The position numbers and the translations under genes were made by a program. A DNA stretch of 64,000 nt from Smallanthus sonchifolius (lineage: Eukaryota; Streptophyta; Magnoliopsida; Asterales; Asteraceae), in contig CM042032.1 of assembly GCA_023525975.1 (NCBI GenBank), forward strand, positions 19,474,001-19,538,000, in the 5' to 3' direction. Below the pieces are notes generated by a model that saw nothing but the letters and a program-made list of their open reading frames with translations, was not told the DNA's origin and did no database searches. Positions 31,823-43,025 of the stretch are shown here, piece after piece. Numbering within the stretch: position 1 is the first letter of the stretch; every line of letters starts with the position of its first letter.

Positions 31823-32749
31823 ATACATCCCATACCCATAACCTTCATTCCCTAAGGAATATTGGCAGATTCGTTCGTTTGTGACTTTCGTAAACATTCA
31901 CTTCTTTTACTTCAAAACTTCAGTTAAAGCATTCGTACGTTTTATTAAAAATCATTCCTTTATTCATAAACACTTCATAAACATCATAAACTTCTTTTGG
32001 AAAAATATTTCATAAACACTTCTTTCATAACCCTTCCTTCCAAAACATCGTTCATAAACATCATTTTATAAAACGTCACATACAACATTCATAAACATCG
32101 TTTTATAAAATAGTCACATCGTTACGTATGCACACCAGCCCAAAAACATTATAAGTACGCATGACCCTCTTCATGCGTACTTGATAAATACGCAGTACCT
32201 ACTTCATGCGTACTTGATAAGTACGCATGACCCTCTTCATGCGTACTTGATAAGTACGCAGGATCCTCTTCTTGCGTACTTGGTAAGTACGCAGGATCAT
32301 CTTCATGCGTACTTGATAAGTACGTATGAACTGCTTCTTCGCAAAAACCCTAACTTTCACCTTTGGGTCTGATCACGTCAAGATCCCGAACTTGTTTACT
32401 TCAAAACGTTTGCTTTCCATTAAGGAACTCAAATCTATGTTTATCTTTCAGTTTTATCCGTGAAAACGTTACCTTTTCACCCAAAACCCGAAAAACCCAA
32501 AAACGAACAAAAACTAAGATTTAGGCCCGATCGTTACCGGAATCGAGTTTCTGATCCAGAGGTTCTTCTCACGAGCTATGGAGCAACACTTTACTGAAAT
32601 CTCGGGTCGATCCGCTAACTTTCTCTCTCTACGGTTTCTCTCTCTAGAAGTTGCAAATGAGAGAAATAGGTGGTCCAGCCCGACCCGACATGCCTCGTTC
32701 GTTTATTCCGTTATTTTAACAGTCGTTTTATTTTTTTTGGGATGTTACA
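31823..32749 (-). repeat. Gypsy-4 3' LTR, part right of Copia-3
   Basis: Continues the LTR of 19368-20154 and ends GGGATGTTACA at 32749, next to the polypurine tract (minus strand of 32750-32765). It is about 270 bp shorter than the 5' LTR because of a deletion ending inside the palindrome array. Confidence 0.9.
32152..32326. repeat. Palindrome array in the Gypsy-4 3' LTR (five units and a half)
   Basis: A right half-unit at 32152-32161, then full units starting at 32174, 32207, 32240, 32273 and 32306, all 33 bp apart. Confidence 0.93.
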
Positions 32750-32786
32750 AGTCTACCCCCCTAACAATAGGTTTCGTCCCCGAAAC

Positions 32787-34110
32787 CTAACATAAGTCAA
32801 ATAGTTTAGGGTACGAATCCCTCATTTCCGTCTCCGTTTCCCAAGTGGCTTCCGATCCCCTTTGATGCTTCCATTGGACTTTAACCAATTGAATAATCTT
32901 ATTACGCAAACGCTTCTCCTTTCTGTCTAAGATGGCCACGGGTTCTTCGATGTAGTTAAGGCTATTGTCGACCTCGATGCCAGTAAGTGGTATGTGAGCC
33001 GATTCATCCGCCAAACACTTTCGCAAGTGTGATACATGGAAGGTAGGATGAATCCCACTTAACTCATCAGGCAACTCTAACCGATAAGCGACTTCACCAA
33101 CCTGCGCCATTATTCTGAATGGTCCGACAAACCTGGGACTTAACTTCCCTCTCTTCCTGAATCGTATGATCCCCTTCCAGGGTGACACTTTCAACATTAC
33201 TCTATCCCCAACATCAAACTCAATAGGCCTTCGTCGTTTATCCGCATAGGGCTTCTGACGATCTTGTGCGGCTTTCATCCGTGCTTTGATTTGATCAAAC
33301 CTTTCTGACGTTTCTCTTACGACTTCAAGACTTCCTAATTCCTTCTGTCCAATCTCACCCCAACAAACCGGGGTCCTGCATCTTCTCCCATACAACATTT
33401 TGTAAGGCGGCATGCCTATCGTCGTGTGATGACTATTGTTGTAGGAGAATTCGGCTAACGGCAGATGACTGTCCCAACTGCCGCCAAAATCGATAATACA
33501 AGCGCGAAGCATATCCTCCAAGGTCTGAATGGTCCTTTCGGACTGACCATCCATTTGTGGGTGGTATGCCGTGCTAACATTGAGTCTTGTGCCCATCGCC
33601 TCGTGAAATCTTTTCCAGAACCTCGATGTGAATCGTGTGTCCCGGTCAGATACGATCATCAAAGGCATCTCATTTCGTGCTACTACTTCTTTAATAAATA
33701 CTTCCACTAACCTTTCTGACGAGAACGTCTCGCGAATAGGTAGGAAATGAGCACTCTTCATTAAACAATCCACAATACCCAAATGGTATCATGACCTTTA
33801 GCTGTGCGAGGTAGCTTAGTTATGAAGTCCATGGTAATATGTTCCCACTTCCATTCCGGTATATCAAGTGGTCGAATCTTTCCATACGGTTTCTGGTGTT
33901 CGGCCTTTACTTGTGACTAAGTCAAGCACTTGCTTACGTACTTTGTCACTTCGTGTTTCATTCCAGGCCACCAGTATTCCTTCCTTAGGTCTTGGTACAT
34001 TTTATTAGTACCAGGATGGATAGAGTACCGAGACTTATGAGCCTCATCCAAGATTTTGGTTCTAAGCTCGCCACCCATAGGTATCCATACCCGTCCAAAA
34101 CGTGTCCTAA
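32787..34110 (-). pseudogene. Gypsy-4 integrase with chromodomain-like C terminus
   Basis: The minus strand starts with the zinc domain (HKSRYSIHPGTNKMYQDL ... VSKCLT, where a stop replaces the residue before the last Cys). After a frameshift near 33785 a 331-residue frame (32787-33782) has SDRDTRFTSRFWKRF, AYHPQMDGQSERTIQ and SYNNSHHTTIGMPPY, the DD-E core of gypsy integrases. Next come the GPFRI and HPTFHVSHLRKCL segments, and finally VKVQWKHQRGSEATWETE, which fits a chromodomain. In this family the tail directs integration to heterochromatin in the nucleus. Confidence 0.85.
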
Positions 34111-34930
34111 CACCAGGGGTGTTATATTCTAACTTGTCCTGTTGGCCAATCATCCTTTCCTTCTTTATATTTTCTTCTTTAAGTGCCTCATCTTGAGCCT
34201 TTTCAATTTCTCTCATCACATCCGATGTTATCACCAACTGGCAAGCTTTCACTCTAATAGGAGTAGGCACATCCTTTCGGCTTAGAGCGTCAGCCATCAT
34301 GTTTGCTTTTCCAGGATGGTATATTATTTCACAGTCATAGCCTTTCAACAATTCCAACCATCGCCTCTGCCTCATATTAAGTTCCTTTTGTTTGAAGAAG
34401 TACTTCAAACTTTTGTGGTCGGAGTAAATAGTAAACTTCACCCCGTAAAGGTAGTGCCTCCAGATTTTCAATGCGAATACGACAGCGGCAAGTTCCAAAT
34501 CGTGAGTCAGATAATTAGCTTCGTGAATCTTCAACTACCGTGACACATACGTGATCACTCTCCCGCGTTGCATCAACACGTATCCGAATCCCTGACCCGA
34601 AGCGTCAGAGTATACCACTATGTCTTCACTACCCTCTAGAAGGGCCAAGACTGGAGCTTGGGTTAGCTTCTCCTTCAATTGCTTAAACGCCTAATCCTGG
34701 GTCAAACCCCATTCGTACTTTACCTCCTTCCGAGTCAACTTTGTCAACGGCGAAGCTATTTTTGAGAAATCCTGGATGATTCTCCGATAGTAGCCTGCCA
34801 ATCCCAAGAAACTGCGGATTTCAGTTGGCGTCTTAGGAATATTCCATTCCCTTACCGTCATTATCTTTGCTGGGTCAACCATAATGTCGTTCGGGTTAAT
34901 TACGTAACCTAGGAATGGGACTTCCCTAAG
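34111..34930 (-). pseudogene. Gypsy-4 RT thumb/connection and RNase H
   Basis: The minus-strand frames read PTEIRSFLGLAGYYRRI (RT end, 34691-34882), SDASGQGFGYVLMQ (first RNase H Asp), HDLELAAVVFALKIWRHYLYG, YSDHKSLKYFF and GKANMMADALSRK, followed by the linker to integrase. Stops at 34688 and about 34535 interrupt it. Confidence 0.8.
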
Positions 34931-35571
34931 TCAGAACGCGCATTTGGAGAACTTAGCATACAACTTTTCCTTCTTCAGAGCTTCCAATACTTCCTTCAAG
35001 TGACACGCGTGATCACCCACATTCTTGGAGTAGATGAGGATATCATCGATGAACACGATTACCGATCGATCCAGCATTGGTCGACAAACCCTATTCATCA
35101 AATCCATGAACGCTGCGTGGCGTTCGTCAATCCGAAAGACATTACGCGGAACTCGAAATGTCCATAACACGTGCGAAATGCAGTTTTCGGTATGTCTTCT
35201 TCCCTCACCTTCAACTGATGGTACCTTGACCGAAGGTCGATTTTTGAGAACCAACTTGCGCCTTGCAATTGATCGAACAGGTCGTCGATCCTTGGTAAAG
35301 GGTACTTGTTCTTCACCGTACATTTATTCAACTCGTGATAATCAATACACATTCTCATCGAACCGTCTTTCTTCTTCACAAACAACACCGGAGCACCCCA
35401 CGGCGAGATGCTCGGTTGGATAAATCCCTTTTCAAGTAACTCGTCTAGTTTTGCCATTAACTCTTTCATCTCCACTGGTGCTAGTCGATATGGAGCGTTA
35501 GCCACGGGATGGGCATCTGGTACTAAGTCGATTCGAAATTCGATCTCTCTGTCGGGTGGTATCCCAGGCAA
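34931..35571 (-). pseudogene. Gypsy-4 reverse transcriptase
   Basis: The minus-strand frame 35571-35098 reads the gypsy RT motifs PYRLAPVEMKEL, SPWGAPVLFVKKKDGSMRMC, KNKYPLPRIDDLFDQLQGA and SKIDLRSRYHQLK. A frameshift near 35120 moves the active site FIDDILIYS (about 35040) to another frame, which ends in a stop at 34931. A G-to-T-type stop at 35572-35574 (FP*DLPGIPP) separates it from the protease in the same frame. Confidence 0.85.
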
Positions 35572-36105
35572 ATCCTATGGAAACACCTCCGGGTACTCGC
35601 GTACCACGGGTACATCGTCTAGTTCCTTCACTTCCTTACACTCGACAATTACGTACACCAGATAAGCCTCGCATCCGCGCCTCAAGTAATCTGCTGCCTT
35701 AATCATCGAGATAACGTTTGACATCAGGGCGTCACGATCTCCAAAAACCTCGACTTCGCTACCATCCGGAGCCTTGAGTCGGATTATCTTTTGTTTACAT
35801 ATAATTTGTGCTTCATTGGCAGTTAGCCAATCCATTCCTAACACGACATCAAACCCTCCCAAAACCATAACAAACAATCTGACAGGGAACCTATGACCTT
35901 CTATTTTTAACATGGCGTTGTCAACTACATCGGTCACTCTCGCAGTTCTACCCTCAGCGGTTTCTACGCTAAAAGCCCTTTCTAGCTTACTGACAGTGTA
36001 CTTAACTCGTTTACAGAAAGTCGCGGATATAAAACTCTTACTGGCACCCGAATTGAATAACACAGATACAAAAGTGTTGTCAAGGATAAACGTACCTGAC
36101 GCCAC
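35572..36105 (-). pseudogene. Gypsy-4 protease with Asp-to-Asn active site
   Basis: Minus-strand frame of about 175 residues: TFILDNTFVSVLFNSGAS, where family members have LFDSGAS, so the catalytic Asp is lost. Then come FDVVLGMDWLTANEAQI and IICKQKIIRLKAPDG, and the linker VVREYPEVFP to RT. Even without the other breaks this copy could not process its polyprotein. Confidence 0.83.
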
Positions 36106-36159
36106 ATCGGGGTCCGCTCTGGCCTGTTCTTACGTCAGCGTGTACGCTCGAGTCTTTGC

Positions 36160-37364
36160 TCAGGGCCCCTCTTCTTTCTTCTCCGGGCCTTTCCCTTTTC
36201 CGGCTTCACCCATCCAGGGCTTGGTGCATTCCCGGCTCATATGACCACTTTCCCCACAATTGTAGCATTTGAATCCTTGCGGGCATTCACGGGAATAGTG
36301 TCCGGTCTTGCCGCATTTAAAGCATAGATTAGACCCTAACCGACATTCACCCGCATGTCTTACCCCACATCTTCCATAGACTATCGTCTCACCTACCCTG
36401 TCCTGTTTGTCCCAAGCCCCAAACAACTTCCCACCCGATCGCTTAGCGGGAAAACTCAGCTTCTTCTTAGCCTCTTCAATGGCAACGACATTCAGCGCCA
36501 GATCATCAAATACCATGCCGCTCAGTTCTACTACCGAATCATAGGTAGTAGAGGCGTTTGCCTTAACATAGGTGCGGACCTGGTCCGGCAGTCCTTGAAT
36601 GTAGCATGCAATCTTTCTTTCCTCAGGCGTGACAAGATGTGGCACCAGACGTGCCAGTTCATTGAATCGGGTTGTGTACTGCCGGTGCATCATGCTCCCG
36701 GCCTTCAATCCCAGAAATTCCCTCTCTACCTTCTCAATCTCGTTCCTTGGGCAGAAATTCTTGATCACCAAGGTTTTCAAATCAGCTCACATCATTGCAT
36801 CCACAACCTCACTCCCTTTTGCTTGACGTACACCTTCCCACCAATGGGATGCTTCCTCCCTCAAGGAGTTAGCAGCAAATTTTACAACTTGATCCGTTCG
36901 ACATTCGCTTAGACGAATGGCAGCTTCCATACGGATCACCTAATCAAACGTAGCCACCGCTTCTTTCTTTCCAGTAAGGACCGGTAGGTCACATGCTTTA
37001 AATGACTTGTAGTCGCATCCGCGTGCAGGCGGTGCGTTGTCGGTCTCGTTGTTCTGGGCGCACTAGACCCACCCTCCCCATTAATCTTCTTCAATGCTTC
37101 TGCCAACAGACCTGGTAGAGAAGTCTTCATCAACTCTGTGAACTCTCGAGCTATAGCTGCTCTCACTTCTAGTTCAAAAGTGAAAGGTTGTTCTTCAACC
37201 AGTGTCTGCTCAGTTCCGTGCACACTAACCGCCGGTTCAGTGTGAACACTTCCTTCTTCGCTATACTCTTGGCGCGCAGGGGTCCTGCCACGCCCACCGT
37301 TACGTCCACCGGTACGACCGCCGGTACGGCCCCCACCACGCCTTCCGCTCTTTCGTCCCGCCAT
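36160..37364 (-). pseudogene. Gypsy-4 gag
   Basis: An ATG at 37364 starts MAGRKSGRRGGGRTGG, a Gly/Arg-rich basic N terminus, followed by FELEVRAAIAREFTEL. The first frame ends at 36936 after a frameshift. The frame 36780-36160 gives the gag core (FNELARLVPHLVTPEERK, IQGLPDQVR) and a row of knuckles, CGVRHAGEC, CFKCGKTGHYSREC and CYNCGESGHMSREC. Unlike Gypsy-2 and Gypsy-5 there is no ORF0 upstream; the leader is only 316 bp. Confidence 0.83.
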
Positions 37365-37680
37365 TTCGTTCTATAAGAAAAGGAATCCAATGTCATCACG
37401 CTAGTTAACAAATAAAATTCAACAAGCACTATAAGATGTTAATATACACTGGCCATCTGCAATTAACCATTACACTACCTTTCGATTTCTATTTGACCAC
37501 CTTTGTGATTCCATCAGAACACAAGTCCTTACCTAACCCTTTCTAAGGCATACTATATATGTAAATATATACTACCTTCATACCTGATGCTGTGGCTCGA
37601 GTTACCCGTACTGGCATCCGCTTTCGGTCCCATTCACAGTTTAAGTTCAGACACTAGGAGTGTCTGAATCTCTCAAATTA
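37365..37680 (-). other. Gypsy-4 leader
   Basis: Untranslated, AT-rich, between primer binding site and gag ATG. I see no ORF or strong structure. Confidence 0.6.
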
Positions 37681-37694
37681 TTGCTCTGATACCA
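37681..37694 (-). other. Gypsy-4 primer binding site, initiator tRNA-Met
   Basis: The minus strand reads TGGTATCAGAGCAA, three bases from the LTR end. Confidence 0.9.
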
Positions 37695-38990
37695 ACTTGT
37701 AAGGCCCCAAACCCGGGAGGCCTCATTTGTTGGATTTACTCATTTACAAACAGTTCTTAAACTTGAATATCAAACTAACGCAGCGGAAAATACTTCATTA
37801 AAACATAACCATTACATTGTTCAACATGCGGAAGCGTAACATAGTCTATTACATAAACATAACATAATCTAATCATAACAGGATGCCAGTCTTCGTATCA
37901 TCCGGGTAACTCATCAAGCCGCCCAGCATCACCTTCCATCATCGTAACCTGCCTTAACCTGAATGTGCATACTAAAAAGTCAGCTACGCTGGTGAGTTCT
38001 AGCTTTTCATAAAACCTTAACTTCAAATATTTGCCAAAAACATATCATTTAACTTCATTAATAAAATCGTACAAAAACAAGCAATAACATAACATCAAAA
38101 CATAAGTCAACGAACATATCGAATCTGCGCCTTCTCGTAACCGTCAAATCCATACGTCGCATACTAGTGGAATAACCTAAAGATCACCACCACTAGGCCC
38201 ATCAACACCGTACTGTCCTTCGGGTGAGGAACTCCTAGGGCCCGATACTTAGGTTATTCAGCACCAAACTTCAAGCACGGCATCACAAGGATGACACGTA
38301 CCAAACTTCAAGCACTGCACCCCGTAAGGCGCAAGTACCAAACTTCAAGCACGACTACCCCGTAAGGTAAATCGTACCAAACTTCAAGGATCACGATAAT
38401 CCCCTTGGTGACCGTCATCACCCCAGTTGTACAACAGTTGGCCAGCTACAAAGGCCCCTAAAAGGTAAAGGCCCATAACATACTTCCCATACCCATAACC
38501 TTCATTCCCTAAGGAATATTGGCAGATTCGTTCGTTTGTGACTTTCGTAAACATTCACTTCTTTTACTTCAAAACTTCAGTTAAAGCATTCGTACGTTTT
38601 ATTAAAAATCATTCCTTCATTCATAAACACTTCATAAAATTCATAAACTTCTTTTGGCAAAATATTTCATAAACACTTCTTTCATAACCCTTCCTTCCAA
38701 AACATCGTTCATAAACATCATTTTATAAAACGTCACATACAACATTCATAAACATCATTTTATAAAATAGTCACATCGTTACGTATGCACACCAGCCCAA
38801 AAACATTATTAAAACATTTAAAAGAGGGCTTCTAGAACTCACCTGATAAGCTAATTTGGGTTGTCCTAAACAAGGTCCCACAACGTCACTTCCGATCTGA
38901 ATTGATTAGTTAAATACACATCAGACCAATACCGACTCTAACGGTTTAACCATTCTAAACATACTAACTTTACTTAACCAGCCTGATGCC

Positions 38991-39209
38991 TGCGCACTTA
39001 GCAAGTGCGCAGGGACTTATTCTTGCGTACTTAATAAGTACGCAGACTTTGCTTCATGCGTACTTGATAAATACGCGGTACCTGCTTCATGCGTACTTAA
39101 TAAGTACGCATGACCCTCTTCATGCGTACTTGATAAGTATGCAGGATCCTCTTCTTATGTACTTGGTAAGTACGCATGATCATCTTCATGCGTACTTGAT
39201 AAGTACGCA
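38991..39209. repeat. Palindrome array in the Gypsy-4 5' LTR (seven units)
   Basis: Units start at 38991, 39024, 39057, 39090, 39123, 39156 and 39189: seven in a row at exactly 33 bp. Each has 9-nt arms, a 3-nt centre and a 12-nt spacer often ending CTCTTC or CTGCTTC. On the element strand the array lies 360-580 nt after the TATA box, so it would be transcribed into the leader RNA. Confidence 0.95.
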
Positions 39210-39565
39210 CGAACTGCTTCTTCGCAAAAACCCTAACTTTCGCCTTCGGGTCTGATCACGTCAAGATCCCGAACTTGTTTACTTCAAAACGTTTGCTTTC
39301 CATTAAGGAACTCAAATCTATGTTTATCTTTCAATTTTATCCGTGAAAACGTTACCTTTTCACCCAAAACAAGAAAAACCCAAAAACGAACAAAAACTCA
39401 GATTTAGTCCCGATCGTTACGTGAATCGAGTTTCTGATCCGGAGGTTCTTCTCACGAGCTATGGAGCAACACTTTGCTGAAATCTCGGGTCGATCCGCCA
39501 ACTTTCTCTCTCTAAGGTTTCTCTCTCTAGAAGTTGCAAATGAGAGAAATAGGTGGTGACCTTGG

Positions 39566-39574
39566 CTATTTATA
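39566..39574 (-). promoter_or_regulatory. Gypsy-4 LTR TATA box
   Basis: The minus strand reads CCCTATAAATAGCC, about 107 bp into the LTR. The equivalent part of the 3' LTR copy is deleted near 32672. Confidence 0.65.
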
Positions 39575-39686
39575 GGGAAGGCTCCCCTTCCAGCCCGCCG
39601 GCCCACCCGGCCCGACCCGACATGCCTCGTTCATTTATCCCGTTATTTTAACTGTCGTTTTATTTTTTTGGGGATGTTACAATTTC

Positions 39687-40202
39687 TTTCCTAATTTGGT
39701 TTGGTTTGACTCTGCCGAGTCAAACTCGTTTGAATCCGAATTAGACCGCGTTATTTGATCGAAGTGAGACTTTAGTTGGTCTGGTAATGGTATATAATCG
39801 AGTTCGTCCTGTACATGAGTCTAATTACACGGATTGGGTCATGTTTGATCCAATTTGGTATAGATTTTTAGGTGATATGGGGTTGTTTGACTTTTAAAAA
39901 GTCAAACCTGCACAAATGGTTGAATTCGATCGGCTTCGAAAAGGTTTGGGTTCAAAATAAGGCTTCAAATGCCTAGAGGGTTCAAACTAGTTAAATTAAA
40001 ATTTTGTATAGAATGATTTTTTTTATAAAACTTGTAAACTAAACATTACTTGTTTACCATAATTATTTTATATATAAAATTCCATCTTTACAATGTTACT
40101 TGTTTAACTATAAATATTTTATAAAAGAGTAACTTTCCATTTTATTTTTATTTTTTTTGTATAAATTTAATTAAAGTAGTGTTAGAAATTCATGGATGTT
40201 AA
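39687..40202 (-). repeat. Gypsy-3 3' LTR, right part
   Basis: Continues 17198-19367 after the Gypsy-4 insertion and aligns with 45992-46405 of the 5' LTR. The end near 40202 (GGATGTTAA, minus strand TTAACATCC) is next to a polypurine tract on the minus strand of 40205-40220, but the last bases are not a clean TG...CA, so the exact end is uncertain. Confidence 0.75.
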
Positions 40203-42569
40203 AGTATCCCCATGTTGAGGGAATTTCGTCACGAAATTTAACTAGTGAAGGTTATTGAATCAGGAAGGAGGTGAGGGATTTGAATTTCCAATACGTTATG
40301 ACGATTGGTTTAAGGAATATATCTACGAGTTTTTAGGTTTTGATACTCAAATTCAACTATGAATGATAATAATGAATTCTCTTTTTTTTTTGGAATGAAT
40401 TAAAGGTGAAAACAGTTAAATAATATTTCGGATTGTAAAGATGTAATGCATTACTTGGAATGGAGTTTATGAGAATTTGATGATCATGGTTTGTTTAAGA
40501 TGTTGTCAAATATGCTCAAAAATGTTAGTAGACAAGAGGTTACTCAAACATTGGTCTAGGTCAAAACTTCACATGACACAAACGCTACTTCTGATAATAT
40601 GATAAAGCACTTATATATAGGAAGTACCATCGGTGTATCCACCATGCCCTTGTCATATCACATTAGTTTTGTTGTTATATATCACGATAGGTTTTAGGTC
40701 GCAACACACGACAGAATTCACTATGCTTTCCATGTGCTGATTTTTATAATTACGTGTGCACCTGTAGTTACTCAAATCATCGTATGGTCCGTATAGATCT
40801 TTCCGTTGTGTGTGGGGCAAAAGGGGGCACAAATTCACTTAGTTCATGTCTATTGTTTCCACATATGAGTTACTAAAAGTAACTATGTCCTTAAGTAGGC
40901 AGGTTAGTTAGCAACTAAAGAGTAATAAGGTAGAATAACTTAAAGTTTCATAGCTTACTCGTGTTTGTACAAGAATACGTCAAACACCGAGTTGTTTTAA
41001 AGTGTTACAGCTTCCTCGGGTTTGAACAAGAATACGTCAAACCCCGAGTAGCTTCGATGTGTTATAGCTTACAACTTTGGTGAACAGAGTGTGCGGCCAT
41101 TATTTGTGTATAATGTGATCAATCAATTGCAAAAATTTTAAGCAACTTAGTTTCACGTATAATGTAAACACACAAGTCTCATGTATGATCTAGTGTCACG
41201 TAGCTTGTAATCAAATAGGTTTCATGTGTAGCGTGAACAACTTAGCATCATGTATTTTGTAAATCAATAAGTTTCATGTTCAATGTAGTCAATCTAGTAT
41301 TATGTACCAAGCAAACAATTGTTATGTATCATGTATATTGCAAACAACCAAGTTCCATGCGTTCAACCCAGTAGCATGTGTATTGAAAATAAACAAGTTT
41401 CATGTGTTATGTGATCAATCCAGTAAATTGTGATTTGCAAATAAACTAGTTTCATGTATTATGTGATTGATCCAGTAAATTGTGATTTGTAAATAAACTA
41501 GTTTCATGTATTATGTGATCGTGTTGTGTATCTTGTGAACGTGCATACGTAAATTATTGAATTCCGTGTGTGACGTATACTAACGAGTTTTGTATGCGAT
41601 CGAGTGTTGCGGACAAGCGTTTTGTTTGGCGTTCATGTATAATGTGGTAGTTAGGTTCTAGCTTTTTTTTTCAATCTCGTTGAGGTTTGTAGGGATGGTT
41701 AACGTCTACGCGAAATGGGTCGTCTCTTGATGTGGCAAGTACACTCATACATTATTGAAGGTGTAGGGTAACGAGGAGGTTCTAAAAATATTCTGAGTAA
41801 TGTGTTTATGAATATTTGTTTGTAATTAAGGAGTGGTTCGTAGATTGATAGGAGGGTGAAAGTAATGGGTTGAATAATAGATAATTACACGAAAGCCTTT
41901 TTTACAAAAATATTTAAGAAAATGGTGGTTGAATAATTTAACCCATGATTTACAACAGATAAACAAGTAGTTGTATATTAATTTAATCAAGGTTTAGAAG
42001 TACTTGATTTAACGAGAAAAGTCATAATTATTTATCAATTTGAAATACTGCTTTTATAAGACAGGTCGTATTAAGTTTCCTTATAAGGTGAAAAGGTTTA
42101 TAGAAAATTTATATTTTTGATACTATCTAAAAGTTTGATAAACATTTTGTTTGAACAAGATAACGAGGTTTGTTTAAATCAAATAATATGATGATTTGTT
42201 TACGAAGAAGATTGTTGGTAGTGTACTAAATTGTGGTGAATGAGAAAGGTGATACTAGAATGTTGATGAAAATATGATGGGTGTAATTCACACTCAACGT
42301 ATTGAATTAATGAATAATAACTTTAGAGTTGGAAAATATAAAATTTAGTAAATGCTGAAATGTAAAACATTATTCAAAACACAGGGAAATGGTTCTCAAA
42401 CTGAAATAAATAAAAAAAATAATATTCTGTTAACGCCTCTTGTAGCTTTCCACTAGAAGGTGAATAATTCTCAAGACGAGCACCGCTATGGTCACTCGGG
42501 TAGCCGATCTGGCTTCAGCTTTAGCTGTCTCCGTGCGATGCTCCAGTATTTCTTTTTCGATGATGGAGA
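40203..42569 (-). other. Gypsy-3 interior without coding sequence
   Basis: 2.4 kb where gag, protease and pol would be expected, but with no recognisable domain in six frames. It contains a duplicated segment of about 55 bp at 40960-41070 and a minisatellite-like block at 41150-41530. Confidence 0.65.
41395..41520. repeat. 52-bp tandem repeat in Gypsy-3
   Basis: Units containing AGTTTCATGTATTATGTGAT and CCAGTAAATTGTGATTTG repeat at 52 bp. More diverged CATGTAT/CATGTGT units extend left to about 41150. Confidence 0.75.
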
Positions 42570-43025
42570 TTAACTCCTTTGGTACCCTAATTGGTTTGCT
42601 AGGCTATCCATTCTTTGTCCTTGCAAGTCGTGCATTACCCCTTGCTCCATCCTTTGCCTCTCAAATTCTGAGGTCCTTACATATTGGTGCATGTCATTGA
42701 TTGGAATTCCCATAGTACTAGTGGGTGCCATGATATGCCTTACCCAAGGGTTAGGGTGATACAGGTCGGGCACCAGATACGGGTCTCTTAGTGGGGGTGG
42801 TAATTGATTGTGGAGATGTGGTGTCTGATACGAGTTCCTGGGTGCGGGTGATCCAGATGTTCGAAGTCTTGGGCCGGTGTTCCTAATCCAATCTGCCCTT
42901 ACATCAAACCTTGGTCTAGCAGCTAGGGGTGTTGGTGGCCGATACACGGGTGTCCCGATGTCTTCTTCCCAATCAGACTCTGCTCCAAGACGGTAAACCG
43001 GGGAGGAAGGAGAGTAGGAGTCCAT
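42570..43025 (-). pseudogene. Gypsy-3 ORF0-like fragment
   Basis: An ATG at 43025 opens a frame of about 150 residues, MDSYSPSSPVYRLGAESD, rich in Pro, Ser and Tyr, then HQYVRTSEFERQRMEQGV. It sits 760 bp after the primer binding site, the position of ORF0 in Gypsy-2 and Gypsy-5, and is the only ORF of note in this element. I do not recognise its domain. Confidence 0.5.

Larger units (their letters stand above)
19368..39681 (-). mobile_element. Gypsy-4: Ty3/gypsy chromovirus (Tekay/Del-like), hosting Copia-3
   Basis: The minus-strand order is 5' LTR (39681-37698), primer binding site, gag, protease, RT, RNase H, integrase with a chromodomain-like tail, polypurine tract, and 3' LTR (32749-31823 plus 20154-19368). 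ATTTC flanks both sides (19363-19367 and 39682-39686). The unoccupied sequence GATTTCTTTCC exists once at 45986 in the other Gypsy-3 LTR, which proves the insertion. All domains are present, but several frameshifts and stops break them. Confidence 0.9.
37698..39681 (-). repeat. Gypsy-4 5' LTR
   Basis: 1984 bp from TGTAACATCCC (minus strand, 39681) to GGGGCCTTACA (37698). It contains the TATA box at 39574, the seven-unit palindrome array 38991-39209 downstream of it, and repeated CAAACTTCAAG phrases at 38260-38395. Confidence 0.92.

Noticed and set aside
38986..39255. Open frames of AYLISTQ-type repeats as a protein gene
   Set aside because: They come from palindromic DNA, read the same on both strands, and lie in LTR or intron sequence; other arrays of the family are out of frame.
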